In this document: piece by piece, positions 16,618 to 24,934 of the stretch | How the letters are laid out: every line of letters begins with the position of its first letter | Numbering within the stretch: the first letter of the stretch is position 1 | Assembly (NCBI GenBank): GCA_052103955.1 | Contig: JBQELO010000001.1 | Location: 248,001 to 312,000 of the forward strand | DNA: 64,000 nucleotides | Source: Paenalcaligenes sp052103955 | GTDB taxonomy: Bacteria; Pseudomonadota; Gammaproteobacteria; Burkholderiales; Burkholderiaceae_B | Direction: 5' to 3' | Program-made: the position numbers and the translations under genes | The notes under the pieces: generated by a model | Told to the model about the DNA's origin: nothing | Seen by the model: only the letters and a program-made list of their open reading frames with translations | Database searches by the model: none

Positions 16618-16750
16618 AACAATAGCTATTACTATTCCAATACACGCTGTGCTGGTTCTAGGAGTCTTCTTTGTGTTGATCTAGAGTGGTAAAGAAAGGC
16701 TGAAAGCCCGATTAGCAACGACTGTCTGCCGTAGCCTAAGGCTGCCACAC

Positions 16751-16774
16751 AAAAAAGGCACCCATAGGTGCCTT
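16751..16774 (-). terminator. rho-independent terminator after SDR gene
   Basis: On the minus strand an 8-bp stem AAGGCACC/GGTGCCTT with a 4-nt loop is followed by a run of T residues. It lies about 25 nt past the stop of the SDR at 16798-17502 and separates it from the zinc receptor promoter. Confidence 0.85.
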
Positions 16775-16797
16775 CAGAACTTACAACGTTAGCCGCA

Positions 16798-17502
16798 TCA
16801 GATTGCCCGCGTAATACCCCCATCAACCCGCAGATTCTGCCCCGTGATGTATCCCGCATCATCAGACAATAGAAACGCCACCGTACCTGCCACCTCTTCA
16901 GCCTTGCCATAGCGCTGCATAGGTACGCTATCACGCCGTGCATCGGTAGCAGGCAAACTGTCTATCCACCCCGGCAGCACGTTATTCATACGTATATTCT
17001 GTGCTGCGTACGTATCCGCAAAAATCTTTGTGAAACTGGCCAAACCAGAACGCATCACCGCCGAGGTAGGAAACATATCAGACGGCTCAAATGCCCACGC
17101 TGTGGATATGTTGACGATTGCCCCTTTGCCCTGCTGTTGCATCACTGGCACCACCAATCGAGCAGCACGTACAGCATTGAGGAAATACACCTCCATGCCT
17201 TTGTGCCAGTCCTCATCACTAAGCTCCAAAATAGGGGCTCGCGGGCCATGCCCTGCCGAATTCACTAAGGCATCAATACGCCCCCAACGCGCTACGGCTA
17301 ACTCCACCAGATGATGTAAATCATCCTGTGATTGGTTTGAACCCGTTACCCCTATACCGCCTAATTCTTTGGCCAGTGCCTCCCCTTTGCCTGAGGACGA
17401 CAATATCGCCACCCCATAACCATCTTTGGCTAAACGTCGTGCTGCCGCGGCGCCCATACCCGACCCACCAGCGGTAATTAGTGCTACTTTTTCTACAGAC
17501 AT
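16798..17502 (-). CDS. SDR family protein lacking the classical Tyr/Lys pair
   Basis: A 234-aa short-chain dehydrogenase-like protein. The cofactor loop reads T-A-G-G-S-G-M-G instead of T-G-x-x-x-G-x-G. The usual Y-x-x-x-K is replaced by a F-P-T-S-A-V-M-R stretch, so Lys appears as Arg and Tyr as Ser. The Ser of the I-S-T motif and the C-terminal G-Q-N-L-R-V-D-G-G are kept. A recognisable SDR subgroup shares this pattern (L-P-G-W-I-D-S-L), so this is a real family rather than decay. It is divergent from the LysR gene at 17607, its probable regulator, and ends at a clear terminator. Confidence 0.85.
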   Translation of the reverse strand: MSVEKVALITAGGSGMGAAAARRLAKDGYGVAILSSSGKGEALAKELGGIGVTGSNQSQDDLHHLVELAVARWGRIDALVNSAGHGPRAPILELSDEDWHKGMEVYFLNAVRAARLVVPVMQQQGKGAIVNISTAWAFEPSDMFPTSAVMRSGLASFTKIFADTYAAQNIRMNNVLPGWIDSLPATDARRDSVPMQRYGKAEEVAGTVAFLLSDDAGYITGQNLRVDGGITRAI

Positions 17503-17606
17503 GATTTACTCCTAAAGACAGTGTATGGCGTTATTATCAACCTGTAGCGGCTAATGTTCTAACGATAAATATTCCCACAATACTGTAGAAAAACTACTGC
17601 CTAATC

Positions 17607-18479
17607 ATGCCTATCAGCCGACGAAAACTCCCCCCATTAAATGCACTACGGGCCTTTGACGTTGCAGGCCGACGCCTAAGTTTTAGGGCTGCTGCCGATG
17701 AGCTAGGCGTGACACAAGGTGCTGTGGCTCAACAAGTACGTGCGCTAGAGGCTCACTTGGGCGTACATCTCTTTCAGCGCTTGCCACGCGGTGTGGCGTT
17801 AACACCGGCTGGAGCTAGCTACTTAAGTGATATTAGCCATGCGTTTGATACGCTTACTACAGCTACAGAAAGGCTTGCCCATCGCCCTGATCGCGTCACC
17901 ATCAGCGTGACACCTACCATTGCCGCCAAACTACTGATTCCCCGTTTGGCCCATCTCTATACCGTATTACCGCAGGTAGAACTGCAAACCATTGCCACGG
18001 ATGCCCTGTCGGATTTTGATAGAGACCATGTGGATATCGCCATACGCTTAACCCCACGTGCACTCCCCACCACACTGGAAGCAGAGCTGCTCTTTCATCA
18101 AGAACTGATCGCCGTGGCCAGCCCCCATTTAGTGCTACCCCACCAACCACCGCTGTCCGCAGCTCAATTAATAACCTTGCCTTTACTGCACGACGCCCAC
18201 GATCGCTGGCCAGCCTTTTTAAACAGCCCCTCTCGCCTACCCGGCACCCTATTCAACCAAACCGCCTTAGCAATTGATGCCGCCTTAGGAGGGCAAGGCG
18301 TGGCACTCACCAACAAGGCTTTTGTCGCTGATGACTTGAGATCTGGTCGTTTAATCGCGGTTAGCGAACACTGCATTACGCTACCAGCCTCGTACTACTT
18401 ACTACGTAAACGCAGCGCTACACGTCTTCCAGCAGTAGACGCCGTCTGGGACTGGTGCTTGCAACAATTTCAGCACTAA
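17607..18479 (+). CDS. LysR family transcriptional regulator (GcvA-like)
   Basis: A 290-aa LysR regulator with an N-terminal winged helix (about residues 10-65; R-A-A-A-D-E-L-G-V-T-Q-G-A-V-A-Q-Q-V) and a periplasmic-binding-like effector domain. The opening P-P-L-N-A-L-R-A-F and L-F-Q-R sequences are those of the GcvA/AmpR branch. It is transcribed divergently from the SDR gene across a 104-bp spacer, the usual layout for a LysR protein and its target. The inducer is unknown. Confidence 0.92.
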   Translation: MPISRRKLPPLNALRAFDVAGRRLSFRAAADELGVTQGAVAQQVRALEAHLGVHLFQRLPRGVALTPAGASYLSDISHAFDTLTTATERLAHRPDRVTISVTPTIAAKLLIPRLAHLYTVLPQVELQTIATDALSDFDRDHVDIAIRLTPRALPTTLEAELLFHQELIAVASPHLVLPHQPPLSAAQLITLPLLHDAHDRWPAFLNSPSRLPGTLFNQTALAIDAALGGQGVALTNKAFVADDLRSGRLIAVSEHCITLPASYYLLRKRSATRLPAVDAVWDWCLQQFQH

Positions 18480-18547
18480 CCCCTCCCAGATGTACCACTA
18501 TGCAAACCACTTTGCACAACGCCCTGAAGCTGCTTATACTGAATTTC

Positions 18548-18610
18548 ATGACAATAGCCGCTAGCCCCTTCATGACTGAGATGATTCGTCGCCCCACAAA
18601 GGCGGGTTAG
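18548..18610 (+). CDS. putative leader peptide (20 aa, or 12 aa from inner ATG)
   Basis: A short frame from ATG 18548 (or the in-frame ATG at 18572) to TAG at 18608-18610. The shorter form reads M-T-E-M-I-R-R-P-T-K-A-G. Its last codons and stop lie within the first arm (18601-18607) of the attenuator structure that follows, so the position of a translating ribosome would decide which hairpin forms. The codons stand out for the pair Arg-Arg-Pro, not for a repeated amino acid as in trp or his leaders. No strong Shine-Dalgarno was identified, so translation is inferred. Confidence 0.5.
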   Translation: MTIAASPFMTEMIRRPTKAG

Positions 18611-18660
18611 CTGGTGCGCACAACTATTGCACAGACCCGCCTACCCTGGCGGGTTTTTTT
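18601..18660 (+). promoter_or_regulatory. transcription attenuator with competing hairpins
   Basis: Three complementary segments are present: GGCGGGT (18601-18607), ACCCGCC (18635-18641) and GGCGGGT (18648-18654), followed by T residues to 18660. Segments 2 and 3 form a terminator; segments 1 and 2 form a competing stem that also contains an inner GTGC/GCAC stem. Together with the overlapping leader peptide this is the layout of a ribosome-controlled attenuator. It lies 41 nt before the start of the kinase-SH3 gene and so should control its expression. Confidence 0.7.
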
Positions 18661-18701
18661 ATCCCCACACGGGATGCTACTTAGATCAAGGAACAGCACA
18701 T

Positions 18702-19613
18702 ATGACTTCTACCCTCAAAACGTCCGCTACCTCGCAAGCCATGTTGCACTTCATTTGCGGAAAGATTGGATCAGGTAAGTCTACGCTTGCTGCTCAACTT
18801 GCTATTGCGCCCCACACACTATTAATCAGTGAAGATAGCTGGCTGGCCGCTCTCTACCCAGACGGTATAAAAACCATCACAGACTATGCTCGCTGTGCTG
18901 GGCTGCTACGTGCAGCCATGACCCCACACATTGCACAACTGCTAGAAACTGGCGTATCTGTGGTGCTGGACTTCCCCGCTAACACGTTGGCTAGCCGTGA
19001 GTGGATGCGTAGTTTAAGTAAGGCATCTGCCACACCACATGTGCTGCATTTTCTGGATATCCCTGATGCCGTGTGTAAAGCCAGACTACATCAGCGCAAT
19101 CAATCGGGGACACACCCCTTTCAAACCTCTGAAGCTGAGTTTGATGCCATCAGCAGTTATTTTGTGCCCCCTACAGAAGACGAAGGGTTGGTAGTACAGC
19201 GTTATACCGCTGACCACACCGCAGAACTCCCCCACATACATCGCGTCATCGCTGCCCACCACAGTGAGTTCCCCGACCCTATCACCTTTACTAAAGGTAC
19301 GACCTTAACCATGGGCGCAAAATATGCTGGCCCTGAAGGATGGGATAACTGGTTTTTTTGCACCCTACCTACGCACAGTGGTGGCTGGGTACCTAGTCAG
19401 ATTATTGCTAGAACATCCGATGCACCGTCACACGGCATGGCCTTAGAAGACTATACCGCTCAAGAGCTGAACGTTAGGGCAGGAGAGATCGTGGCTGTTC
19501 TTAAACACCTCAACGGCTGGATGTGGTGTAAGAACTTACTGACTCAGCAAAGCGGCTGGGTACCTGCTGCTTCGCTTGAGTCTTTAGCAAAAAACACTGC
19601 ACTTACAGCGTGA
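18702..19613 (+). CDS. P-loop kinase fused to two SH3-like domains
   Basis: A 303-aa protein. Residues 15-185 form an AAA_33/zeta-toxin-like P-loop kinase with Walker A G-K-I-G-S-G-K-S-T at 20-28, a catalytic-type Asp in V-V-L-D-F and an Arg-containing lid. Residues ~194-237 and ~246-295 are two SH3-like domains, each with a W-D-N-W or G-W-M-W stretch and ending G-G-W-V-P or S-G-W-V-P. I chose the ATG at 18702 with AAGGA before it; an upstream in-frame ATG at 18627 would place the terminator hairpin inside the gene. The substrate is unknown; the SH3 pair suggests binding to a peptide or cell-wall ligand. The 3' end overlaps the convergent GntR gene by 11 bp. Confidence 0.78.
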   Translation: MTSTLKTSATSQAMLHFICGKIGSGKSTLAAQLAIAPHTLLISEDSWLAALYPDGIKTITDYARCAGLLRAAMTPHIAQLLETGVSVVLDFPANTLASREWMRSLSKASATPHVLHFLDIPDAVCKARLHQRNQSGTHPFQTSEAEFDAISSYFVPPTEDEGLVVQRYTADHTAELPHIHRVIAAHHSEFPDPITFTKGTTLTMGAKYAGPEGWDNWFFCTLPTHSGGWVPSQIIARTSDAPSHGMALEDYTAQELNVRAGEIVAVLKHLNGWMWCKNLLTQQSGWVPAASLESLAKNTALTA

Positions 19614-20325
19614 TGTAAGTGCGTAGACGCTCTGCGGCATTGCGTAAATGACGCTCTGCTGCTGCAGCCGCTGCATCGGAATCACGCTGTTCTATAGCCT
19701 GTACGATAGCTTGGTGCTCGGCCTGCACGTCTTCGATTAAGTCTTGGTGATACTGTGCGGTATGGCTACGCGCTTGGCGTATCAAACGACGCACATGCTG
19801 TTCCAAGTACTCATTTAACGTAATAAAGTGCGGGTTATGAGTAGCATCTACAATGGCTTGGTGAAAGGCGTAGTCCTCCTCGTCACCCAACTGATCACAC
19901 GCAATAGCGTACTCCATGCCTATCAGCGCTTTGCGTATCTTTTTCAGATCCGCTGCCGTATGCCGTTGTGCCGCATGTTTGGCGGCCGCTACCTCAATGG
20001 CCACCAACAGCTCTATCACATGCTCTAGGCTAGTAAGATCCCCCAGTGTGGCGCCTGACATGTCTAAGCTGAACATGCGGCGCTCACCTCGGGCATTCAC
20101 AAACACGCCCCGCCCTTGCTGCGAATGCACCAACCCTTCGGACTTCAGCTGTGACAATGCCTCGCGCACAACGGAACGGCTCACCCCGAAGCGCTCTTGC
20201 AGTTGCGCCTCACTGGGTAGTTTTTGGTCAGCAACAAAGTTGCCGGTTTCTATTTCCTGCCGTATCCACGTCACAATGGGCGTGGAGTATGCAACGCTCT
20301 GTTTATGCCCTGCCATAGTGGTCAA
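19603..20325 (-). CDS. GntR family regulator with FCD ligand domain
   Basis: A 240-aa FadR-type regulator: winged helix at about residues 15-75 (L-P-S-E-A-Q-L-Q-E-R-F-G-V-S-R-S-V-V-R-E-A) and an all-helical FCD domain from ~85 to the end with the conserved metal-binding D/H residues (for example F-H-x-A-I-V-D-A-T-H-N and a late E-H-x-A-I). FCD regulators respond to organic acids. The start is either a TTG at 20325 with AGGA close by, or the ATG at 20316. It lies 65 nt downstream of an SDR gene and close to the divergent Liv/2-oxoacid dehydrogenase operon, whose promoter carries two matching dyads. Confidence 0.92.
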   Translation of the reverse strand: MTTMAGHKQSVAYSTPIVTWIRQEIETGNFVADQKLPSEAQLQERFGVSRSVVREALSQLKSEGLVHSQQGRGVFVNARGERRMFSLDMSGATLGDLTSLEHVIELLVAIEVAAAKHAAQRHTAADLKKIRKALIGMEYAIACDQLGDEEDYAFHQAIVDATHNPHFITLNEYLEQHVRRLIRQARSHTAQYHQDLIEDVQAEHQAIVQAIEQRDSDAAAAAAERHLRNAAERLRTYITL

Positions 20326-20390
20326 ACAATCCTGATCTGTTTTGGTAAGGTGTGAAACTCCGCCAGTATAACGAGACTGGCGGTCAAACG

Positions 20391-21128
20391 TTACACCATG
20401 TACAAGCCACCATTCACATGTATGGTTTCACCGGTCACAAACGACGCTAGGTCTGAACACAAAAACAGAATCACATCGGCCACTTCTTGGGCCGTACCAA
20501 AGCGTTGCAACGGCGTAGACGCTAATAAAGTTTGCCCTTTTGCTTGCAGCAAATCACGGGTCATGGCGGTTTCAATAATGCCTGGCGCGACACAGTTCAC
20601 GCGTGTGCGTGGTGCCAATTCTAAGGCCAAGCTTTTGCTAAAACTGGTCACCGCCCCTTTAGAGGCCGAGTAATGCGCATGAGCATAACTACCGCGATGC
20701 CCCGCCATGGACGACAAATTCACAATGCTGCTGTGTTCAGACAAATACGGCATCACAGCTTGGCACATATAAAAGGTGCCATCCAGATTAATTTGCATCA
20801 ATTGACGCCATTGCTCGGCACTCATCTCGGCCACTTTAGCCTCGGGATAAATACCAGCTGAATGCACCAATGAATCAATAGCGCCAAACCTAGCTGCCAC
20901 CGACTTTGCTAATTCCAGACATGACTGTTGCGACCCTATATCAGCCGCATACCGCTCTGCCACACCACCTTGCTCACGTATCTCCTGTTCTAATTTTTCC
21001 AGTGCATTGGCATCACGATCACACAGTGCAATCTGTGCACCCGCTTGTGCCAATCGCAAGGCCAAAGCACGTCCAATTCCCCCTGCTGCACCGGTAATTA
21101 ACACCGTTTTTTTATCTAGTCCCAGCAT
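20391..21128 (-). CDS. SDR family NAD(P)-dependent oxidoreductase
   Basis: A 245-aa classical SDR. The cofactor motif T-G-A-A-G-G-I-G is near residue 11, with Asp after strand 2 (favouring NAD), S-S-M-A and Y-S-A-S-K in the active site. A strong GAGGAGG ribosome site precedes the ATG. It is transcribed away from the Liv/2-oxoacid dehydrogenase operon, together with the GntR gene, and probably makes the 2-oxo compound (from a hydroxy acid or diol) that the dehydrogenase complex consumes. The substrate is not known. Confidence 0.9.
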   Translation of the reverse strand: MLGLDKKTVLITGAAGGIGRALALRLAQAGAQIALCDRDANALEKLEQEIREQGGVAERYAADIGSQQSCLELAKSVAARFGAIDSLVHSAGIYPEAKVAEMSAEQWRQLMQINLDGTFYMCQAVMPYLSEHSSIVNLSSMAGHRGSYAHAHYSASKGAVTSFSKSLALELAPRTRVNCVAPGIIETAMTRDLLQAKGQTLLASTPLQRFGTAQEVADVILFLCSDLASFVTGETIHVNGGLYMV

Positions 21129-21222
21129 AGATCCTCCTCGTATTCGGGTTTATACCTATAATAGCAACCAATTGATTTATAACGACTTAATCACAATTAC
21201 TGTGTTTATTGATCAATGCTCG

Positions 21223-21250
21223 TTGACACTCTTTTTGTTGCTGATATAGT
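21223..21250 (+). promoter_or_regulatory. sigma-70 promoter of the Liv/2-oxoacid dehydrogenase operon
   Basis: A perfect -35 TTGACA (21223-21228), a 16-nt spacer and -10 TATAGT (21245-21250). Transcription would start near 21257, about 140 nt before the binding-protein gene, leaving a leader that contains two GntR-like operators. Confidence 0.75.
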
Positions 21251-21260
21251 ATTTTTCAAA

Positions 21261-21294
21261 TCGTCTGACAAGCATATCAAACTTATCAGACAAG
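21261..21294. promoter_or_regulatory. two repeated dyads, probable GntR (FCD) operators
   Basis: TCGTCTGACAAG at 21261-21272 and, on the other strand, CTTGTCTGATAAG at 21282-21294. Both fit the dyad CTTGTC-T-GACAAG and their centres are 22 bp apart, about two helical turns, on opposite strands. They lie just downstream of the -10 element, a position that fits repression by the adjacent FCD-type GntR regulator. Confidence 0.65.
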
Positions 21295-21398
21295 TTACAT
21301 AAAAATTATCCTTTGTGCTGGATATTCCTAAACCAATATCTGTCCCACACGAAGGCCTCGCCACATGCGAATTCTTTTCGGAGAATGGAGAGCAAACG

Positions 21399-22640
21399 AT
21401 GAAACTAAAACACCTGACACTAACGCTGGCCGTAACTGGGTTGAGCAGCTTGGCTACTGCACAAGCCGCACCACTCAAAATCGCTTTAGTGGAAACACTG
21501 TCTGGCCCCCAAGCTTCTACCGGCCTGCTGTACAGAACCGCTGTCAAATTTGAGTTGGACAAAATCAACCAAGCTGGCGGTTGGAATGGTGAAGCCATTG
21601 AAATCATGGAATACGATAACCAGGGCGGACCAGCTGGTGCATCAGACAAAGTGAAAGCCGCTATCGCTGATGGTGCAGATATCATCATCCAAGGCTCATC
21701 GTCTGCTGTGTCTGGCCAAATTACCGAAGACATTCGCAAACACAACATCCGTAACCGTGGCAAAGAAGTGCTGTACCTGAACATGGGCGGCGAAGCTCTG
21801 GAACTGACGGCTGACAAATGTCACTTCTATCACTTCCGCTTCACCACTAACGCCCCTATTCGTGTAAAAACACTGGTTAACGCCATGCAAGAAGACGGCG
21901 TTCTGGGCTCTAACGTCTATGCCATGAACCAAAACTACTCATGGGGTAGTGACATGGAATACGCAACGGAACAACAAGCAGCTGCCAACAACTACACCGT
22001 CGTAGAAAAAACGCTGCATGACGTGAACCGTATTCAAGACTTTGCACCGTACGCTAACCGTATCAAAAACAGTGGTGCTGAAACGGTCATTACCGGCAAC
22101 TGGTCCAACGACTTGTTGCTGCTGATGAAAGCCACACGCGATGCAGGTTTGAAAATCCGTTTCGGTACCGTGTTCTTGGATCAACCCGGCAACATCGCCA
22201 ACGCGGGTGACTTGGCTCTAGGCCACTACATCTCCCACGCGTTTAACGTAGAAGCCAACGACGCCACTAAAGCCTTCGCTGAAGACTACAAAGCTGTTAC
22301 TGGTCACTACCCTACTTATGTAGAACCACAAACTGTATTTGGCATTCAAATGCTGGGCGAAGCGCTGCGTAACACCGAAGCTAACGCTGATGGCAAGCTG
22401 AACACCACACAACTGGCACTGAATCTGGAAAACGTCACACTGCAAGGTCCTCTGGGTGAAATTGCGATTCGTGCCGATGACCACCAAGTCATGTTGCCTA
22501 TCGTTGTGTCGCAAGTATCACGTGATGCCGAATACAAAGTAGACGGCACCGACATGGGCTTTAGCGTTGTCAAACTGTTCACCGGTGCAGAGGCCGTTAA
22601 CCCCGTAGAACAAACATGTTCTATGAAACGTCCTTCCTAA
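21399..22640 (+). CDS. Liv-type ABC transporter substrate-binding protein
   Basis: A 413-aa periplasmic receptor of the branched-chain amino acid/amide (Peripla_BP_6) family. Signal peptide residues 1-24 end in A-Q-A. The mature N-terminus (I-A-L-V-E-T-L-S-G-P-Q-A-S-T-G) and the M-N-Q-N-Y-S-W-G-S-D segment are typical. I chose the ATG at 21399, with GGAG before it; the longer frame from 21315 adds a non-signal extension. It is the first gene of a plus-strand operon with two permeases, two ATPases and a 2-oxoacid dehydrogenase complex. Its ligand is probably an organic acid or ketone rather than leucine, judging from that context. Confidence 0.92.
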   Translation: MKLKHLTLTLAVTGLSSLATAQAAPLKIALVETLSGPQASTGLLYRTAVKFELDKINQAGGWNGEAIEIMEYDNQGGPAGASDKVKAAIADGADIIIQGSSSAVSGQITEDIRKHNIRNRGKEVLYLNMGGEALELTADKCHFYHFRFTTNAPIRVKTLVNAMQEDGVLGSNVYAMNQNYSWGSDMEYATEQQAAANNYTVVEKTLHDVNRIQDFAPYANRIKNSGAETVITGNWSNDLLLLMKATRDAGLKIRFGTVFLDQPGNIANAGDLALGHYISHAFNVEANDATKAFAEDYKAVTGHYPTYVEPQTVFGIQMLGEALRNTEANADGKLNTTQLALNLENVTLQGPLGEIAIRADDHQVMLPIVVSQVSRDAEYKVDGTDMGFSVVKLFTGAEAVNPVEQTCSMKRPS

Positions 22641-22654
22641 CTTCTGTTCTGATA

Positions 22655-22680
22655 CGCCAGCCCACTTACGGTGGCTGGCG
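22655..22680 (+). promoter_or_regulatory. intercistronic hairpin after binding-protein gene
   Basis: An 8-bp GC-rich stem CGCCAGCC/GGCTGGCG with a 10-nt loop lies 14 nt after the stop codon, with no following T-run. It probably stabilises the binding-protein message or partly attenuates transcription into the permease genes, a common arrangement in ABC importer operons. Confidence 0.6.
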
Positions 22681-22768
22681 CTCTTCACTTTAGTCTCTAG
22701 TCCCTGAGCTCTACCTATTGCGCTTGGCAGAGCCTATACCTCCAACTTAGGCAAAAAAAGGCATACGC

Positions 22769-23710
22769 ATGGAGTTTTTTGTTGTGTCCCTGCTGAACGG
22801 TAGCATCTACGGATTGCTGTTGTTCATGGTCTCCGCCGGCCTGACCCTTATTTTCGGCATGATGGGCGTACTTAACTTCGCCCATACCTCTTTCTACATG
22901 GTAGGCGCCTACTTGGCGTACTCCCTGCAAAAATACACAGGCTACTGGCCTGCCATTGTGATCGCCCCCATTTTGGTTGGGCTGATTGGTGCCTTCGTTG
23001 AGCGCTATATGCTGCGTCGCGTGCACCAATACGGGCACGGTCACCAATTGCTGCTGACTTTCGGTGTGTCATTCATCATCACTGAAATCATCAAACTGTT
23101 TTACGGTAACTACCCTGTGGATTACCGCGTACCCGAAGCGCTGAATTTCTCGGCATTCAGCATTTTCGGTACCAACTACCCCTTCTACCGCTTGCTGATC
23201 GGTGCCACATCACTATTGATGTTTGCCTTGATCTACTTGCTGCTGACCCGCACACGTGTGGGGATTGTGGTGCGCTCTGCTATCTACAAACCCCGCATGG
23301 GTGAAGCCTTGGGTCACAACGTTCCCATGGTGTTCATGGGTGTGTTTGCCGTGGGCGCTGGCTTGGCTGGTCTGGCTGGCGCGGTAGCGGGTGCGTTCTA
23401 CACCACCAACCCCAACATGGCGCTAGAACTAGGCGTACTGGTGTTTGTGGTTGTGGTGGTAGGTGGCCTGGGCTCCTTAGGTGGTGCCATGTTGTCCTCC
23501 CTCATCATCGGTTTGGTGTCCTCGTTTGCAGTGGGCATTGATTGGAGCTTAGCCGACCTCTTTAGCCTTCTAGGCATGGGTGACTGGGCACGTACTACCG
23601 GTGGTTTACTCACACTAAAAGTTTCTTCCATGGCAGCCACGATTCCCTTCTTGCTCATGCTATTGGTGTTATTGATCCGTCCGTCGGGTCTGATGGGAAA
23701 TAGGGAGTAA
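22769..23710 (+). CDS. Liv-type ABC transporter permease (LivH family)
   Basis: A 313-aa inner-membrane permease with about eight hydrophobic segments. The start L-L-N-G-S-I-Y-G-L-L-L-F-M-V-S-A-G-L-T-L-I-F-G-M-M and the cytoplasmic loop with a G-H-N-V-P motif are characteristic of LivH. It is followed 4 nt later by the LivM-type gene. It forms the translocation pore together with that protein. Confidence 0.94.
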   Translation: MEFFVVSLLNGSIYGLLLFMVSAGLTLIFGMMGVLNFAHTSFYMVGAYLAYSLQKYTGYWPAIVIAPILVGLIGAFVERYMLRRVHQYGHGHQLLLTFGVSFIITEIIKLFYGNYPVDYRVPEALNFSAFSIFGTNYPFYRLLIGATSLLMFALIYLLLTRTRVGIVVRSAIYKPRMGEALGHNVPMVFMGVFAVGAGLAGLAGAVAGAFYTTNPNMALELGVLVFVVVVVGGLGSLGGAMLSSLIIGLVSSFAVGIDWSLADLFSLLGMGDWARTTGGLLTLKVSSMAATIPFLLMLLVLLIRPSGLMGNRE

Positions 23711-23714
23711 TACG

Positions 23715-24929
23715 GTGAAACGCGTTTTTCTGTTCTTAGTGCTTATCGTTGTTCTCGCGTTAGCACCTTCTTACCTAAGCCCTGCCCTGCTCAATGCCGC
23801 TATTCAAATGCTGATTGCTGTGCTGTTCGCAACGGCCTTCAACGTGTTGGCAGGCCAAGGCGGCATGCTGTCTTTTGGTCACGCCGCCTATTTTGCAATC
23901 GGTACGTTTGCCACTATCCACGCCATGAATGCAGTGGACGGCATGGGTCTACTGCCTACGCCATTACTGCCATTGCTGGGTGCATTGGCAGGCTGTTTGC
24001 TGGGCATTGTGGCGGGTTGGTTTTCTACCCAACGTAGCGGTGTGTACTTTTCTATGATCACACTGGCTCTGGCCGAACTGCTGCACGCTCTTGCTCCTCA
24101 CCTTAAAGGGGTGTTTGGCGGTGAAGGTGGTGTATCGGCCATGCGTATGCCTGCGTGGGGCTTTGACTTCGGTACCTCTACCGAGGTGTATTACCTGACC
24201 TTGGTCTGGGCATTGATTGCTATCGCATTGCTGTTCTACTTCACACGTACCCCACTGGGTCGCCTGTGCAATGGCTTACGCGAAAACACCAACCGTCTGC
24301 GTTTCTTGGGCTACAACGTGCATCGCCTGCGCGTCATGGTGTTCACCATTTCAGCAACCTTTGCTGGTCTGGCAGGTGGTCTGCAAGCCATGCACAACGA
24401 AGCAGCCAACTACGTGCTGTTTGACATGACCTTGTCCACCCAAGCGGTATTGTTTTCGTACATTGGTGGTATTGGTAGCTTCTTCGGCCCCGCATTGGGT
24501 GCTGCGGTGATGAGCTTCTTCGGCTATGCCGTATCTGATCTCACCCGCTCGTGGTTGCTGTACCAAGGCATCATCTTTGTATTGGTCATGATGTTCTTGC
24601 CGTCTGGCTTGTTCAGCATTTTGCAATGGTGGCAACGTAGCAGTGTGCGTCACAACATTGCTGTCTTAATCGGTGCCCTGATCACATGGACACTGGGCAT
24701 TATTGCCGGTGCAGCAGGCGTAGTACTGATTGTTGAACTGCTAGGACGCATTCTTAGCCCCGACTATCACACCACCCCAGATGCGGCGTGGCCCGCCATC
24801 CAACTCTTTGGGCAGGAATGGTTACCCGGTTCAGTGATGACATGGGTATGGCCTGTATTGCTAGTCGTCATTGGCGTCATGATCACCGCGACCATGACAC
24901 GTAAATGGCAAGCCATGAACGAGGAATAA
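23715..24929 (+). CDS. Liv-type ABC transporter permease (LivM family)
   Basis: A 404-aa inner-membrane permease. The family signature A-F-N-V-L-A-G-Q-G-G-M-L-S-F-G-H-A-A-Y-F-A-I-G lies near residues 45-66. The protein is longer than typical LivM (~330 aa): after the conserved region it has an extra C-terminal part with two further hydrophobic segments (about residues 310-395). That extension is not explained by the family and may be specific to this transporter group. Confidence 0.92.
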   Translation: MKRVFLFLVLIVVLALAPSYLSPALLNAAIQMLIAVLFATAFNVLAGQGGMLSFGHAAYFAIGTFATIHAMNAVDGMGLLPTPLLPLLGALAGCLLGIVAGWFSTQRSGVYFSMITLALAELLHALAPHLKGVFGGEGGVSAMRMPAWGFDFGTSTEVYYLTLVWALIAIALLFYFTRTPLGRLCNGLRENTNRLRFLGYNVHRLRVMVFTISATFAGLAGGLQAMHNEAANYVLFDMTLSTQAVLFSYIGGIGSFFGPALGAAVMSFFGYAVSDLTRSWLLYQGIIFVLVMMFLPSGLFSILQWWQRSSVRHNIAVLIGALITWTLGIIAGAAGVVLIVELLGRILSPDYHTTPDAAWPAIQLFGQEWLPGSVMTWVWPVLLVVIGVMITATMTRKWQAMNEE

Positions 24930-24934
24930 TAGCC

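Noticed and set aside
21206..21817. Open frame of 203 codons on the minus strand
   Set aside because: Covers the strong divergent promoter, the operators and the start of the binding-protein gene on the wrong strand; no motif is seen.
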